Assembly: GCF_022878925.1 (NCBI RefSeq) | Contig: NZ_CP084630.1 | Coordinates: 112,553-176,552 of the forward strand | DNA from: Caballeronia sp. TF1N1 | GTDB lineage: Bacteria > Pseudomonadota > Gammaproteobacteria > Burkholderiales > Burkholderiaceae | Direction of reading: 5' to 3' | Length of the DNA: 64,000 nucleotides | In this document: piece by piece, positions 1 through 8,728 of the stretch | Position numbering within the stretch: the stretch's first letter is position 1 | How the letters are laid out: each line of letters starts with the position of its first letter | Made by a program: the position numbers and the translations under genes | The notes under the pieces: generated by a model | Told to the model about the DNA's origin: nothing | Database searches by the model: none | The model's input: only the letters and a program-made list of their open reading frames with translations

Positions 1-226
1 CACTGCACGCTTCGTCGATCAGTTGCATGCCATGGTCGAGCGAAGCGCGATAAACCAAGTCACAGCTTTCCCCTACCTCGAAAGTCAGAAGAGGCCAACT
101 GAACCCGTCTAAGCTAACGATCTTAAGCGTCAACGCGCGCTCGTCAACGGGAAGCAGTTCGATGATCAATCGATGCCCTCGATACCTTGCTTCCATAGGG
201 ATCTCGCCACGCCGGAGAAGATTCAT
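1..226 (-). CDS. Partial hypothetical protein (N-terminal part, runs off the window start)
   Basis: An uninterrupted reading frame of 75 codons runs leftwards off base 1. Two starts are possible: ATG at 226, or ATG at 196, which gives MEARYRGHRLII and looks the more natural N-terminus. The visible product is soluble, mixed alpha/beta in character (LIIELLPVDERALTLKIVSLDG) and has no motif I recognise. It sits just downstream of a decayed sensor kinase on the same strand. Function unknown; the stop codon is outside the window. Confidence 0.5.
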   Translation of the reverse strand, partial: MNLLRRGEIPMEARYRGHRLIIELLPVDERALTLKIVSLDGFSWPLLTFEVGESCDLVYRASLDHGMQLIDEACS

Positions 227-258
227 GATTCATTATAGGACTGGCGCGCACAAGCCTC

Positions 259-1000
259 TTACTGGAGGCTCGTCATAGAAGCCTGCACCAGCTCGGATTT
301 ATTATGAGCATGATGGTAGGCGATCGGCAGCACGACCATAAATGTTGTGCCGGATTCATGGTTGGACACGACTGATACAGACCCGCCGTGCACTCGGCAA
401 CTCCCTTGATGATGAAAAGACCGCGTCCAATGCCGTGGCTTTCTTATGCCCCGCCTCCCCATTGTTTGGGATGCGCTTGAGTGGATCAAAATCTGCCTGC
501 GCATCCTAAGGAATGGTTTCGCCGAGGTTATGAACATCAAGCCTCACGCACCCATCTGCTTTTGATGCGCTCACCGTGACCGGGGCATTATGGTCGTCAT
601 GGTTGAGAGTAGTACTTATGAGATTGGAGATCACTTACTTGACTCGAATCCGATCCCAGTGACCGTCTAGTCGATCACGTACGTCGAGTTCGATGGAGCG
701 ATGGAGCGCTTCGGTGAAATACACGCAGTTCTCCAACTGCATCGTTGCAAACGTCGCGTAATGACATCTTTTGGCTTCGAATTGAAAATTGCCCGCCCAT
801 ACGTACTTGAGCAAAATCGAGCAGATCCGCAACAATCTTTTCCATCGCCTCAGCGCTGCTCAATATGTGCCCCGCCCAGCGCTTCGTTACGAATCAGGTA
901 ATGGGCGGACATAACGATGCCGCCGAGCGGATTGCGCAGATCATGCGCAATCATGCCGATTAGAATTTCTTGCGCACGAGCGGTGCGCGACGTCTACCAC
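259..1000 (-). pseudogene. Decayed sensor histidine kinase (HisKA and HATPase remnants)
   Basis: Three kinase pieces lie in order on the minus strand but in different frames. Near 905-975 is an H-box with the phospho-acceptor histidine, reading MIAHDLRNPLGGI. Near 790-860 follows the dimerisation helix MEKIVADLLDFAQVRMGGQ. Near 525-640 is an N-box-like ATPase segment (ISNLISTTLNHDDHNAPVTV). The last piece, at about 259-400, is the ATPase end RVHGGSVSVVSNHESGTTF. A G-box-like GIGRGLF is readable near 420 in another frame. At least three frameshifts or stops separate the pieces, so no active kinase can be made. A PAS remnant at 1940-2130 on the same strand may be part of the same ancestral gene. 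Confidence 0.75.
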
Positions 1001-1160
1001 GCAATCGACTCCGTGAGCGCTTGATCGATGGCTAATAGCTATGCCGGTCATAACTTCTGAACACTCCTCAAACAAGGTTCTTGAACGTCTAGCTAGGCAT
1101 CGGTTTACCGTCTTAACATGCAACGCCGTTGGATAATTGCATGATCTTTCTAATGCGAGG

Positions 1161-1649
1161 TTACCGAACATGAAGAACTAGCCGCCGAAGCGCGAACAGA
1201 CCGGCGAGCGTCATCCCCGTTCCAAGCCCTCGCTCGATTTGTTCAAAGGCACGCACAACAACGTCAAGGCGCGTCTCTCTAAGCTGACGGTCATGCTCGT
1301 TGACCACCGCTGTCGCAATTGCCATCTCATCCGTGCTCAATCCCCAACCGCTTAAATTTCCCGACGCGAGGACGCCAGTAAGCGCAGCCTCGGCGGAGGC
1401 AAGGCTTCGCTCGTCGATCTCGCCGTGCCCGACCGCTGCGATCAATCCTGTTAAGGCCACGGCTTGCGCTAGGCAACGCAAAGTCGCCGCGTCGCCTTGC
1501 CCGGCACGGGCGACTTCAAGTGCCATGCGGACCTGGATCGAAATTTGTGCGACCGAATCCGGATCGAGCGGGAGATAAAGGACCTTCTTATGCCTTGCCG
1601 CTTTTGCCACGCTACGGATCGGTTTTCGCGACTTTGGTTTAGGCACCAT
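1161..1649 (-). CDS. Conserved hypothetical protein, 162 aa
   Basis: Intact 162-codon gene. It has a basic N-terminus (MVPKPKSRKPIRSVAKAARHKK), then a helical body with VAQISIQVRMALEVARAG, a middle AVGHGEIDE segment and a C-terminal VNEHDRQLRETRLDVV helix. From memory, proteins of this shape are common in Burkholderiaceae accessory genomes and are sometimes loosely labelled Fis-family regulators, but I see no clear HTH. It lies between fragments of a broken sensor kinase, so it may have inserted into or survived within decaying DNA. Function unknown. Confidence 0.6.
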   Translation of the reverse strand: MVPKPKSRKPIRSVAKAARHKKVLYLPLDPDSVAQISIQVRMALEVARAGQGDAATLRCLAQAVALTGLIAAVGHGEIDERSLASAEAALTGVLASGNLSGWGLSTDEMAIATAVVNEHDRQLRETRLDVVVRAFEQIERGLGTGMTLAGLFALRRLVLHVR

Positions 1650-1769
1650 TGGGCATTCGAGACAGAAGAGGATCGGGTATCAATCGGAGACAGCAAATCC
1701 CGTTCTCGATTGGCTTGAAGAATGCATGAGGCCCAAGTCGGATGTGTCGTTCCAAACTACTACGATCAG

Positions 1770-1960
1770 AGATCGCTCGCGCTCCCGTCGGCGCCGAAGC
1801 ATTGGCGGCCATACTTACCGGCGAAGGATAAAGCTCGTTCTCACTAAGGGCAGCGCCGTGTTCAATGCGCCGTCGGCCTGGGCGCCGCATGTCGTCGTGC
1901 TCGATATAGAAATGCCGATCAGCGACGTCTTCTCGAAGCGAAGCTTGGCCGGTTCGCCAA
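1770..1960 (+). pseudogene. Response-regulator receiver domain fragment
   Basis: Plus-strand remnant of a CheY-like receiver. An N-terminal helix-like EALAAILTGEGY is readable around 1795-1835. In another frame, around 1885-1925, is the phosphorylation strand HVVVLDIEMP with the conserved Asp. The frames differ and no output domain follows, so this is a frameshifted fragment. It overlaps the PAS remnant on the other strand at its right edge. Confidence 0.55.
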
Positions 1961-2130
1961 GCTGTCTTTTGCCAGTGACCCGTGTCATTTGCGTCAGCTT
2001 CGTTTTGAAATACTTCAAAAAAGTTCCGCCCCACCATTTTTTCGCGAAGCAAGGAGGAGACATGAAGGAAGGCGTCGTTGACCGTAAGGATGGTCGCGCC
2101 GGCTGTAGGGGAGAGTAAGTAGCTCCATGC
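1940..2130 (-). pseudogene. PAS-domain fragment of a sensor kinase
   Basis: The minus strand from about 2125 to 1940 reads as a PAS fold: WSYLLSPTAGATILTVND, then REKMVGRNFFEVF and NEADANDTGHW. The GRNxFEVF motif followed by a DTG-type turn is typical of PAS sensors that precede HisKA/HATPase kinases. No start or kinase core follows in frame. It is probably the N-terminal remainder of the kinase whose core is decayed at 259-1000, separated from it by other sequence. Confidence 0.5.
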
Positions 2131-2297
2131 CCCGGCGGCGAGGCCTTTACAACGCCACGTCGCATCCGCAGCACATCGAGCGCACCGTCAATATTTTGAA
2201 TCTATCAATAATCTTATCCTGATAATCGTATAATATCGGGATAGCGTTTCAGGGGTAGAATCGGCCCATTTCAAAACGCGTGAGAGGGCAGGGCCCC

Positions 2298-3020
2298 GTG
2301 GCACAAGACTTTCCGAGCGATTCCGGTGATCCGGACGATGGTGGTGACTTCGGCGGCGACGGCTGGCTACGACGGTCGGGCGATCCGCGCGATCAAAATG
2401 ATCGTTGGCCCGATGAAGCCCCCACGCCCGACGTCGCGCGCGTGGTCTTGAAGGTCGATGAATCCATCACGTTGAAACGCACCGCGGCCGCGGCGTGGCT
2501 CACCGCGCATGGTGACACCGTGCCCTTACTTCCAGTGAAGCCCACGCGCATGGAACTGGCCGTGGTCATCGCGCTCGCCGAGACCTACGGCGCACCGCTA
2601 TATAAAGAGTCACGCTTCGTACCGGTGATCGACTTCATCGCCGATTACGGCGCGGTGGTGTTCATCCAGCGCGTGATGTATGGTGCGCGCCCGGTGACCG
2701 ATTTCGACGTCACCGCCTACGCCGCAGAAAACGCGCGGCTCGCGGACGCGGTGCGCGACGCGCGCGTGGCATTCGAGTTTCTCTGTGCGACCTGGCCCGA
2801 GGTGTTTCTCGCGCAAACTCACGCGGTGCTGGCCGGACTCGGCATACGGGTGCGGCCGCCGGAGGCGGATCTTGTCCCGCCGTTGAGCGATATCGAGGCT
2901 CAGCGTCACGGCGTCGACGAGCACCACCGCAAGAAAGGTGGCCACAACGAAGGTGACCACAAGGACGGTGACGACGACGAAGGTAACGACGCAGATAGCG
3001 AGGAGGGCGGTGATGCCTGA
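2298..3020 (+). CDS. Acidic accessory protein coupled to the tyrosine recombinase, 240 aa
   Basis: GTG start at 2298 preceded by GAGAGGGCAGGG; an in-frame GTG at 2280 is an alternative. The N-terminus is rich in Asp and Gly (DPDDGGDFGGDGW). The central region is folded-looking and hydrophobic (LAVVIALAETYGAPLY, FIADYGAVVFIQRVMYGA). The C-terminus is a low-complexity charged tail of His, Lys, Asp and Glu repeats from about residue 205. The gene overlaps the recombinase start by 8 bases, with its tail encoding the recombinase ribosome-binding site, which indicates translational coupling. I do not recognise the family; a role as recombinase partner or directionality factor is inference from position only. 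Confidence 0.6.
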   Translation: MAQDFPSDSGDPDDGGDFGGDGWLRRSGDPRDQNDRWPDEAPTPDVARVVLKVDESITLKRTAAAAWLTAHGDTVPLLPVKPTRMELAVVIALAETYGAPLYKESRFVPVIDFIADYGAVVFIQRVMYGARPVTDFDVTAYAAENARLADAVRDARVAFEFLCATWPEVFLAQTHAVLAGLGIRVRPPEADLVPPLSDIEAQRHGVDEHHRKKGGHNEGDHKDGDDDEGNDADSEEGGDA

Positions 3021-5004
3021 GCGTAAGTCGATGTCGAAAACGAACGTCTCACCGGTCGCTACGGTTGCGATCGAACGAGGCTTCACGACCAAGGATTTCA
3101 CGGCGCTGCGCGCCTTCGTGCAGCGCATCGCGCCAGCGATCATCGCGCGCACCTACTACGACCCGGATGAAGACGCGCATGCGGCCACACCGGCCGCGAT
3201 GGAACGGCACCTGAACGGCATGCTCGATTCGCTGGTACAGCTCGCGATGGCGCACGGCTCGTCGGCGCTCGCCACGCACCTGCGCGCGTCAATTAAACAG
3301 CACGGTCGCCCGTTGCTCACCGCCGTGACTTTCCGGATGGTGACCGAAGCGGCGCAACTCGTGGCGGCCACCCCGCACGCGGATCACCCGATCGGTGCGT
3401 GGCTGCGTCCGCGCATCGCGCGCCGGCTGAAAGGGGAGGGCATCGCCACGCTCGGCGAACTGTTGGCTTTCTGCAACCGGCGCGGCGCCAGCTGGTGGCG
3501 TTCGATTCCGCGCATCGGGCGCGGTCGGGCGCGGGCCATCGTGAGCTGGTTGCGGAAACACCAGGCGAAGCTGCAGCTCACGGTCGAGATCGATGTCGAT
3601 TCGGAAGAGCGCGACGGCGTGCCGCTGGTCGCGGATGAACTCGTCGAAGTAGTCCCCGAGTATTACGCGGACCGGGGACCGCTTGGAACGTTACCGCGTC
3701 TTCGGCTCGCGCCGCTCGAACGCCTGTCGGTGCCGCACGCGTTGTCCGGCGCCGATGGCGAGAACCGGTCAAGTGCGTTCTGCTACATCCAGGCCAATCA
3801 CGATCTCGATGCGGTGCGCGCGTATCTGAACCGCTACCGCGATCAGCCGAAGACGCTGCGCGCGTACACCAAGGAACTCGAGCGATTTTTACTGTGGGCG
3901 GTGGTGTTGCGCGGCAAGGCGCTGAGCGACCTGAAAGTCGACGATTGCGAGGCCTACAAGGATTTCCTGAAAAAGCCCGATCCGCGTTTCGTGGGCGAGC
4001 GCTTCGCGCGCCATTCGCCGCGGTGGCGTCCTTTTGCTGCATCCAAATCGACTGCAACGGCGGATGGCTCGGCGGTGCTGCTGCCGGAGTCGCAGCGCTA
4101 CGCGGTGCGACTCCTGCGCAGCGCGTTCGCGTGGCTCGTCGACGTGCGCTATCTGGCCGGCAACCCGTGGGTGGCAGTCAATGATCCGCCGATTATTCGG
4201 CGCGCGAACTCGATGAAGATCGACCGAGCGTTGCCGGCCGAGTTATGGCGCAAGCTCCGCGATGAACTCGACGTGCGATGTGCGGATCCGCTCGCCTCGC
4301 AATGGCGGGCGTTACGCGCGACGGTGCTGTTGATGGGCGATTCGGGACTGCGTCGCGAAGAGGCCGCGTCGGCGCGCCGCGAGGGTCTGAAGCCGTCTGT
4401 CTACGGCACGCTCGATCGTCCGGTGTGGGAACTGACCATCGTGGGCAAGGGGCGTCGCGAGCGCACGGTGCCGGTGAGCCTTGCGACGCTCAGCGCGTTG
4501 CGTGCGCACTGGCAGGATCGAGCGCGGACTTTCGATGGCCGCTTCGACGAAGAGAGCGTAGGCGAAAGGGATAGTCCGGATCCAACTGGCCCCTTGCTGG
4601 CGCCAATCATCATCCCGTGGACCGACGCGTCGCGTCGCCGCCACCGGCAAGCGCGAGTCGTCAACGCAGATGAACATACTTCTGCGGCCCTGACTGAAAC
4701 CGGCTACACCGCCGATGGGCTCAACCGGCTAATCGGCCGGATGACCCAGACGCTCGTCGAAACGATGGATTCGCTGGACCTGGAGGAGCGCATGCGGCTG
4801 GGGCAGGTGAATGCGCATGCGTTTCGGCACACCTTCGGGACGCAATCCGTAGCGGACGATGTCCCGGTCGACGTCGTCCAAAAAGTGCTCGGTCACGTGT
4901 CGCTGCAGACCACGACCATCTACGTGCAGGCCGAAAAGCAGCGCGTCCTCGAGGAGGTGGCGCGCTACTACGCGGGGGTCGCCGTACGTCGGACGGCAAC
5001 TTAA
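3013..5004 (+). CDS. Tyrosine site-specific recombinase (large integrase with N-terminal HhH-like/DUF3701-type domain)
   Basis: 663 aa from ATG 3013, chosen because GAGGAGG lies just upstream. The N-terminal third contains a helix-hairpin-helix-like region (ATLGELLAFCNRRGASWW, RIGRGRARAIVSWL), as in DUF3701-type integrases. A core-binding region around AYTKELERFLLWAV follows, then the catalytic domain. Visible catalytic residues are Arg in GDSGLRREEAAS, Lys in VGKGRRERTVP, HxxR in HAFRHTFGTQS, His in LGHVSLQTT and the Tyr in TTIYVQAEK. All are intact, so the enzyme should be active. It probably drives integration, excision or dimer resolution of the element. No attachment site could be identified nearby. 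Confidence 0.88.
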   Translation: MPERKSMSKTNVSPVATVAIERGFTTKDFTALRAFVQRIAPAIIARTYYDPDEDAHAATPAAMERHLNGMLDSLVQLAMAHGSSALATHLRASIKQHGRPLLTAVTFRMVTEAAQLVAATPHADHPIGAWLRPRIARRLKGEGIATLGELLAFCNRRGASWWRSIPRIGRGRARAIVSWLRKHQAKLQLTVEIDVDSEERDGVPLVADELVEVVPEYYADRGPLGTLPRLRLAPLERLSVPHALSGADGENRSSAFCYIQANHDLDAVRAYLNRYRDQPKTLRAYTKELERFLLWAVVLRGKALSDLKVDDCEAYKDFLKKPDPRFVGERFARHSPRWRPFAASKSTATADGSAVLLPESQRYAVRLLRSAFAWLVDVRYLAGNPWVAVNDPPIIRRANSMKIDRALPAELWRKLRDELDVRCADPLASQWRALRATVLLMGDSGLRREEAASARREGLKPSVYGTLDRPVWELTIVGKGRRERTVPVSLATLSALRAHWQDRARTFDGRFDEESVGERDSPDPTGPLLAPIIIPWTDASRRRHRQARVVNADEHTSAALTETGYTADGLNRLIGRMTQTLVETMDSLDLEERMRLGQVNAHAFRHTFGTQSVADDVPVDVVQKVLGHVSLQTTTIYVQAEKQRVLEEVARYYAGVAVRRTAT

Positions 5005-5085
5005 GCGTATCCCATCGACTGCGGTGCTTTGATACAGTGCGCAGCACTGGCCGGCGCACAGGGCGCCGACATTGAGGATAGGACG

Positions 5086-5412
5086 ATGACTGATAAAGAA
5101 TTAAACCTGCGCGCGGGGTTCGCCGCGTTTGCCGATTCGAATCGTGTGGTGGCTGTGAACTTGGATACGTTCGATCCGTTGAACTCGCCCGAGGACCTGA
5201 TCAAGCTGCTGGTGCAAACGGGCATCTCTTTTACGCCGCCTCGTGATGGCGAACTCGCTGCAGAAAACGGGACTGGGAGCGTCGAAGTGACAATCCAAAA
5301 TGGCGACATCAATGCTGCGGCTGCGCGCGCGGCGTGTGAGCTCGCAGCAAGCTGGGTTGAGGATGACGATATGAAGTCGTGGCAGATTGCAACGGGACGG
5401 TTTTCGCGCTGA
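5086..5412 (+). CDS. Hypothetical protein, 108 aa
   Basis: ATG 5086 follows GAGGATAGGACG, a fair ribosome-binding site. The product (MTDKELNLRAGFAAFADSN...) is small, soluble and acidic, without signal peptide or membrane segment. It has a central LIKLLVQTGISFTPPRDGEL segment and a C-terminal AAARAACELAASWVEDDD helix. It stands 81 bases after the recombinase and on the same strand, so it may share its transcript. No family recognised. Confidence 0.5.
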   Translation: MTDKELNLRAGFAAFADSNRVVAVNLDTFDPLNSPEDLIKLLVQTGISFTPPRDGELAAENGTGSVEVTIQNGDINAAAARAACELAASWVEDDDMKSWQIATGRFSR

Positions 5413-5562
5413 GCAAAGGAAAAGGATCTGCGCAGTCTGTTTTACTAAATCAAGACGGCGGGCAAAGCATCAAAACTGAGAATCCGACCCTTTATCGTGT
5501 GTGATAACCTTTCGACCAGCGATCGAAGACTCACGCTCAGCATCCAAGTACCGATACGACAC

Positions 5563-6741
5563 ATGCCGCAGGTCAATCCCGAAATTCTCATATGGGCTAG
5601 AAGCACTGCTGGCCTCGGCATCGACGAGGCTGCCAAGGCGTTGCAGCTTGGTGGCGTTCGCCAAAGCGGTTCGGAAGCGTTGGAAGAGTACGAAGGAGGC
5701 GGCAAACCGCCGAGCCGTCCATTGCTTCTCAGAATGGCCAAGCTCTATCGTCGTCCGCTCCTCACGTTTTATCTTCAGCAGCCGCCGGCGAAAAGCCAGC
5801 GCGGCGAAGACTTCCGTACCCTGCCAGGGGGGCAGGCGTTCGAGACTGCGCCTAAACTGGATGCACTCGTCCGCGATGTATTTGTCCGACAGCGTCTGGT
5901 ACGGTCCATCCTTGAAGACGCCGACGAAGCACAGCCCTTGGATTTCGTTGGTAGCATCACGTTGGCACAGCCTGTAGCGGTAGCAGCAAAGGTTATTTGC
6001 GAGCGCCTCTCGTTTGATTTGACTGCATTCCGTGGCAAAAAGTCGATCGAAGACTCGTTCAATTACATTCGCGGACTGACCGAGAAGCTCGGTGTTTTTG
6101 TCCTGCTCATCGGAAACCTCGGAACGCATCACACAGCGCTGAGCACTGACACCTTCCGAGGCTTTGCGCTCGCGGAAAAGGTTGCCCCGTTTATTGTGGT
6201 CAATGACCAAGACGCAAAAGTCGCGTGGTCCTTCACTTTGCTTCACGAGCTTGCCCATATTTGGCTCGGACGTACCGGATTGAGCGGCGCTGACATTGAG
6301 CAGAAGATCGAGCAGTTTTGCAATGACGTCGCAAGCGAAATTCTTCTACCCGAGGCTGAAATGGAAGCGTTTCGGCCAATGGGCGACGACCGGCAAGGAC
6401 TAATCGATGCGATTAGTGATTTTGCGAGCAGGCGTAAGGTGAGCCGCGCCCTTGTTGTTTATCGACTTCTCAAACGCCATCAGATCAGTCGCAAACAATG
6501 GTTGGATTTAGCGGAGGAGTTTCGACGCCAATGGGAAGTCGAGCGCGCAAGAAAGAAAGAACAAGCAGCCGAATCAACTAGTGGCCCAAGCTACTACGTT
6601 GTCAAACGCCATCGAGTTGGGAACGCCCTTGTCGAGGTTACGCGTCGAGCAATCGCAGAAGGCTTTGTCACGCCGACGAAGGCCGGTCGAATCCTGGGCG
6701 TTCGACCGACCAATGTTCAAGAGTTGGTAGGGGCAGCGTGA
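5563..6741 (+). CDS. ImmA/IrrE-type zinc metalloprotease with N-terminal HTH region
   Basis: 392 aa from ATG 5563 (MPQVNPEILIWARSTAGLG). That N-terminus, followed by GIDEAAKALQL and PSRPLLLRMAKLYRRPLLTFYL, is the usual XRE-like segment of large ImmA/IrrE proteins. The protease motif HELAHIW is at residues 228-234 with the expected HExxH zinc site, and downstream NDVASEILLPEAEM supplies the third-ligand region typical of the family. Members cleave or inactivate repressors, or act as one half of toxin-antitoxin and defence modules. The next gene, a PIN-like DUF4411 protein, starts one base after the stop codon, so the two form one transcription and probably one functional unit. Confidence 0.85.
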   Translation: MPQVNPEILIWARSTAGLGIDEAAKALQLGGVRQSGSEALEEYEGGGKPPSRPLLLRMAKLYRRPLLTFYLQQPPAKSQRGEDFRTLPGGQAFETAPKLDALVRDVFVRQRLVRSILEDADEAQPLDFVGSITLAQPVAVAAKVICERLSFDLTAFRGKKSIEDSFNYIRGLTEKLGVFVLLIGNLGTHHTALSTDTFRGFALAEKVAPFIVVNDQDAKVAWSFTLLHELAHIWLGRTGLSGADIEQKIEQFCNDVASEILLPEAEMEAFRPMGDDRQGLIDAISDFASRRKVSRALVVYRLLKRHQISRKQWLDLAEEFRRQWEVERARKKEQAAESTSGPSYYVVKRHRVGNALVEVTRRAIAEGFVTPTKAGRILGVRPTNVQELVGAA

Positions 6742-6742
6742 C

Positions 6743-7279
6743 ATGACGGGTGGTACAAAGCTTTACCTTCTTGACGCGAACGTCCTGATCACCGCCAACC
6801 GCGACTATTACTCGATGGAGATGGTGCCTGTCTTCTGGGATTGGCTGCTTCACATGGCGGAACTCGGCCATGTGAAGATGCCGCTCGAGACGTTGGAAGA
6901 AGTTCGAGATGGTGGTGGCAAGGCAAAAAAGGATGCACTCGTGACGTGGCTCAACCGCGCTGATGTGTATAAAAAGCTCGTCCTCGATGAGGATGCTGAC
7001 CCAGGAATCGTGACAGAAGTCATCGCAAAAGGCTATGCGCCTGACCTTGACGACACTGAACTTGACGAGGTAGGCAGGGATCCATTTTTGATCGCTTATG
7101 CCGCGGCAGACCCTGACAATCGCGTCGTAGTCTCAATTGAAGTGTCTTCACCCGCGAAGAAGCGAGCAAATCGCCGCGTCCCGGACGTGTGCCGCGACAA
7201 CAGTGTCACATGCTGCAATACGTTCGCGATGCTGCGGGACCTCGGTTTCACGACCACCTGGGTGAAGCCGGCTGACTAG
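6743..7279 (+). CDS. DUF4411 family PIN-like protein (putative RNase toxin)
   Basis: 178 aa. It starts ATG one base after the ImmA/IrrE stop, so the two are surely cotranscribed. The N-terminus TKLYLLDANVLITANRDYY carries the first acidic residue of a PIN nuclease fold. Further acidic positions occur in LEEVRDGGG, DDTELDEVGRDPFLIAYAA and DPDNRVVVSIE, and the C-terminus VPDVCRDNSVTCCNTFAMLRDLGF matches the DUF4411 pattern. In related loci this family sits beside ImmA/IrrE proteins, suggesting a toxin-antitoxin type pair with the PIN protein as RNase toxin. The pairing is seen here; the activity is inferred. Confidence 0.8.
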   Translation: MTGGTKLYLLDANVLITANRDYYSMEMVPVFWDWLLHMAELGHVKMPLETLEEVRDGGGKAKKDALVTWLNRADVYKKLVLDEDADPGIVTEVIAKGYAPDLDDTELDEVGRDPFLIAYAAADPDNRVVVSIEVSSPAKKRANRRVPDVCRDNSVTCCNTFAMLRDLGFTTTWVKPAD

Positions 7280-7537
7280 CCTGACCAACCGATATCTGCG
7301 TTGGCATGCAACTTCCAATTAGACTAGCCGCCCTTTTTTCAGTTAGTTATACGAAATTATAGTCATATACGCGTCGATAACCGAGACTTCGCTAGCAGAT
7401 TTCAATCAATTAGTATAACCGGCGTTGTCGCAAAATATTGGCTTTAGTCTTAGTCGCCCCCCTGAGACTCCACAACGACATCCGTATGATCTAACATACG
7501 CGAAGCTAACGTTGAAAATTTTTATTTCGGGGGCTTA

Positions 7538-8012
7538 ATGAAGTTGCGTCACGCTCGGATAAAAAACTTCCGGCTTCTCTCAGATGTCGAGCTCGTCTTG
7601 GAGGATCTGACTACGGTCGTTGTTGGTCGCAACAACAGTGGCAAGACGTCGCTTTCTGAAGTCATTCGACGGCTTCTTACCGACGGGAGTGCGCAGTTTC
7701 AGCTGGAGGACTTTTCCAGTGCCTGCTATGACGGTTTTCGTCTGGCGTGGGAGGCCAGAAATAATGGCGAACCCGATGATGCAGTCCGTGTGCTCGTCCC
7801 CTACATCGAGCTGCGACTGACTTTTGAGTACGATCCAAACCAACCGCAATTGGGACCGTTGAGCCCATTTGTCATCGACCTCGACCCAAATTGCTCCGAG
7901 GCTCTAGCCGTCGTTCGCTACGAATTGAAGGACGGTCAGCTTCCTCAATTTTTTGAAGGTCTACCGCCGCTGCCGCTTGCTGCTGAAACCGAACTAAGTT
8001 TTTTCCGGACTC
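7538..8012 (+). pseudogene. N-terminal fragment of an OLD-like AAA ATPase
   Basis: The frame begins MKLRHARIKNFRLLSDVELVL and has a Walker A, GRNNSGKTS, at residues 30-38. This is the ABC-type/OLD-family head seen in RecF-like and OLD nuclease ATPases. After about 158 codons, at about base 8012, the protein changes to an IS30 transposase C-terminus in the same frame. The signature motif, Walker B and any TOPRIM nuclease are therefore missing. It starts with a clear ATG but can only yield a truncated fusion. In view of the helicase-like remnant at 9.4 kb, it may be the remains of a defence locus. Confidence 0.75.
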
Positions 8013-8149
8013 GCGAAATCCAAGCTGTTGCTAATACGTTGAACTCAAGGCCGCGAAAAACTCTTGGATGGAAGACGCCTGCAGAAGCTCTGGACGAATA
8101 CCTAAAATCTGTTCAACAATCCAGTGTTGCGACGACCGGTTGAATCCGC
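8013..8149 (+). mobile_element. 3' fragment of an IS30-family insertion sequence
   Basis: In frame with the broken ATPase, the last 43 codons read EIQAVANTLNSRPRKTLGW, then KTPAEALDEYLKS and a stop at 8141-8143. The LNSRPRKTLGWKTPAEAL motif is the hallmark C-terminus of IS30 family DDE transposases. The rest of the IS30 element is missing. Its right side is joined abruptly, near 8150, to a truncated IS3 element in the opposite orientation, so two deletion or insertion events have met here. Confidence 0.8.
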
Positions 8150-8717
8150 CTTGCCAGCCTTGATCCGAGTGGAGCATGGGTCTGTCGTTCGGTCCGAGGC
8201 GCGCGAACGCTCTCTTGAGCATGGTCCCAACCATGTCGAACAGAGGTCGTCGGGCTATCTCGAAAGCGATAACCTCGGCGTTGTACAGGTCGAGAACGGG
8301 CGAGAGATACAGCTTCTCGCCACCGACATTGAACTCGGTGACGTCAGTTACCCATTTGTCGTTCGGACGCTTCGCATCGAATCGCCGTTCAAGAATGTTC
8401 GGTGCCGCAAGGCCCACCTCGCCTCTGAATGCACGGTACTTTTTCAACCGGACGTACGACTTCAGCCGAAGTTCACCCATCAGGCGCTGAATTGTCTTGT
8501 GGTTGATCTTGGTGCCTTCTTGCCGTATCACGGCAGTGATGCGGCGATAGCCATACCGCCCCTTATGCTCGTCAAAGATCGAGCGAATCCGGACCTTCAG
8601 GCTTGCATACTTGTCGGCAATCCCGAGCGCCTTCTTCTGATAGTAGAAGGTACTCCGTGCCAGGCCCGCCACCTTGAGCAAGCCAGCGAGTGGATATTGT
8701 TGCCTTAGTTCAAGCAC
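8150..8717 (-). pseudogene. IS3-family transposase OrfB, truncated before the last catalytic residue
   Basis: The N-terminal HTH_21-like part (GLARSTFYYQKKALGIADKY, GRYGYRRITAVI, NHKTIQRLMGELRLKS) is complete. The rve-type DDE core follows, with the first Asp in WVTDVTEFNV and the second in MLHSDQGWQ. Right after GWQ the sequence leaves the family and runs through the antisense of the IS30 fragment. The conserved Glu region is therefore lost and the enzyme should be inactive. The apparent start is a GTG at 8717; in intact relatives OrfB is made by frameshifting from OrfA. Confidence 0.82.
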
Positions 8718-8728
8718 GATTCGCGCTT

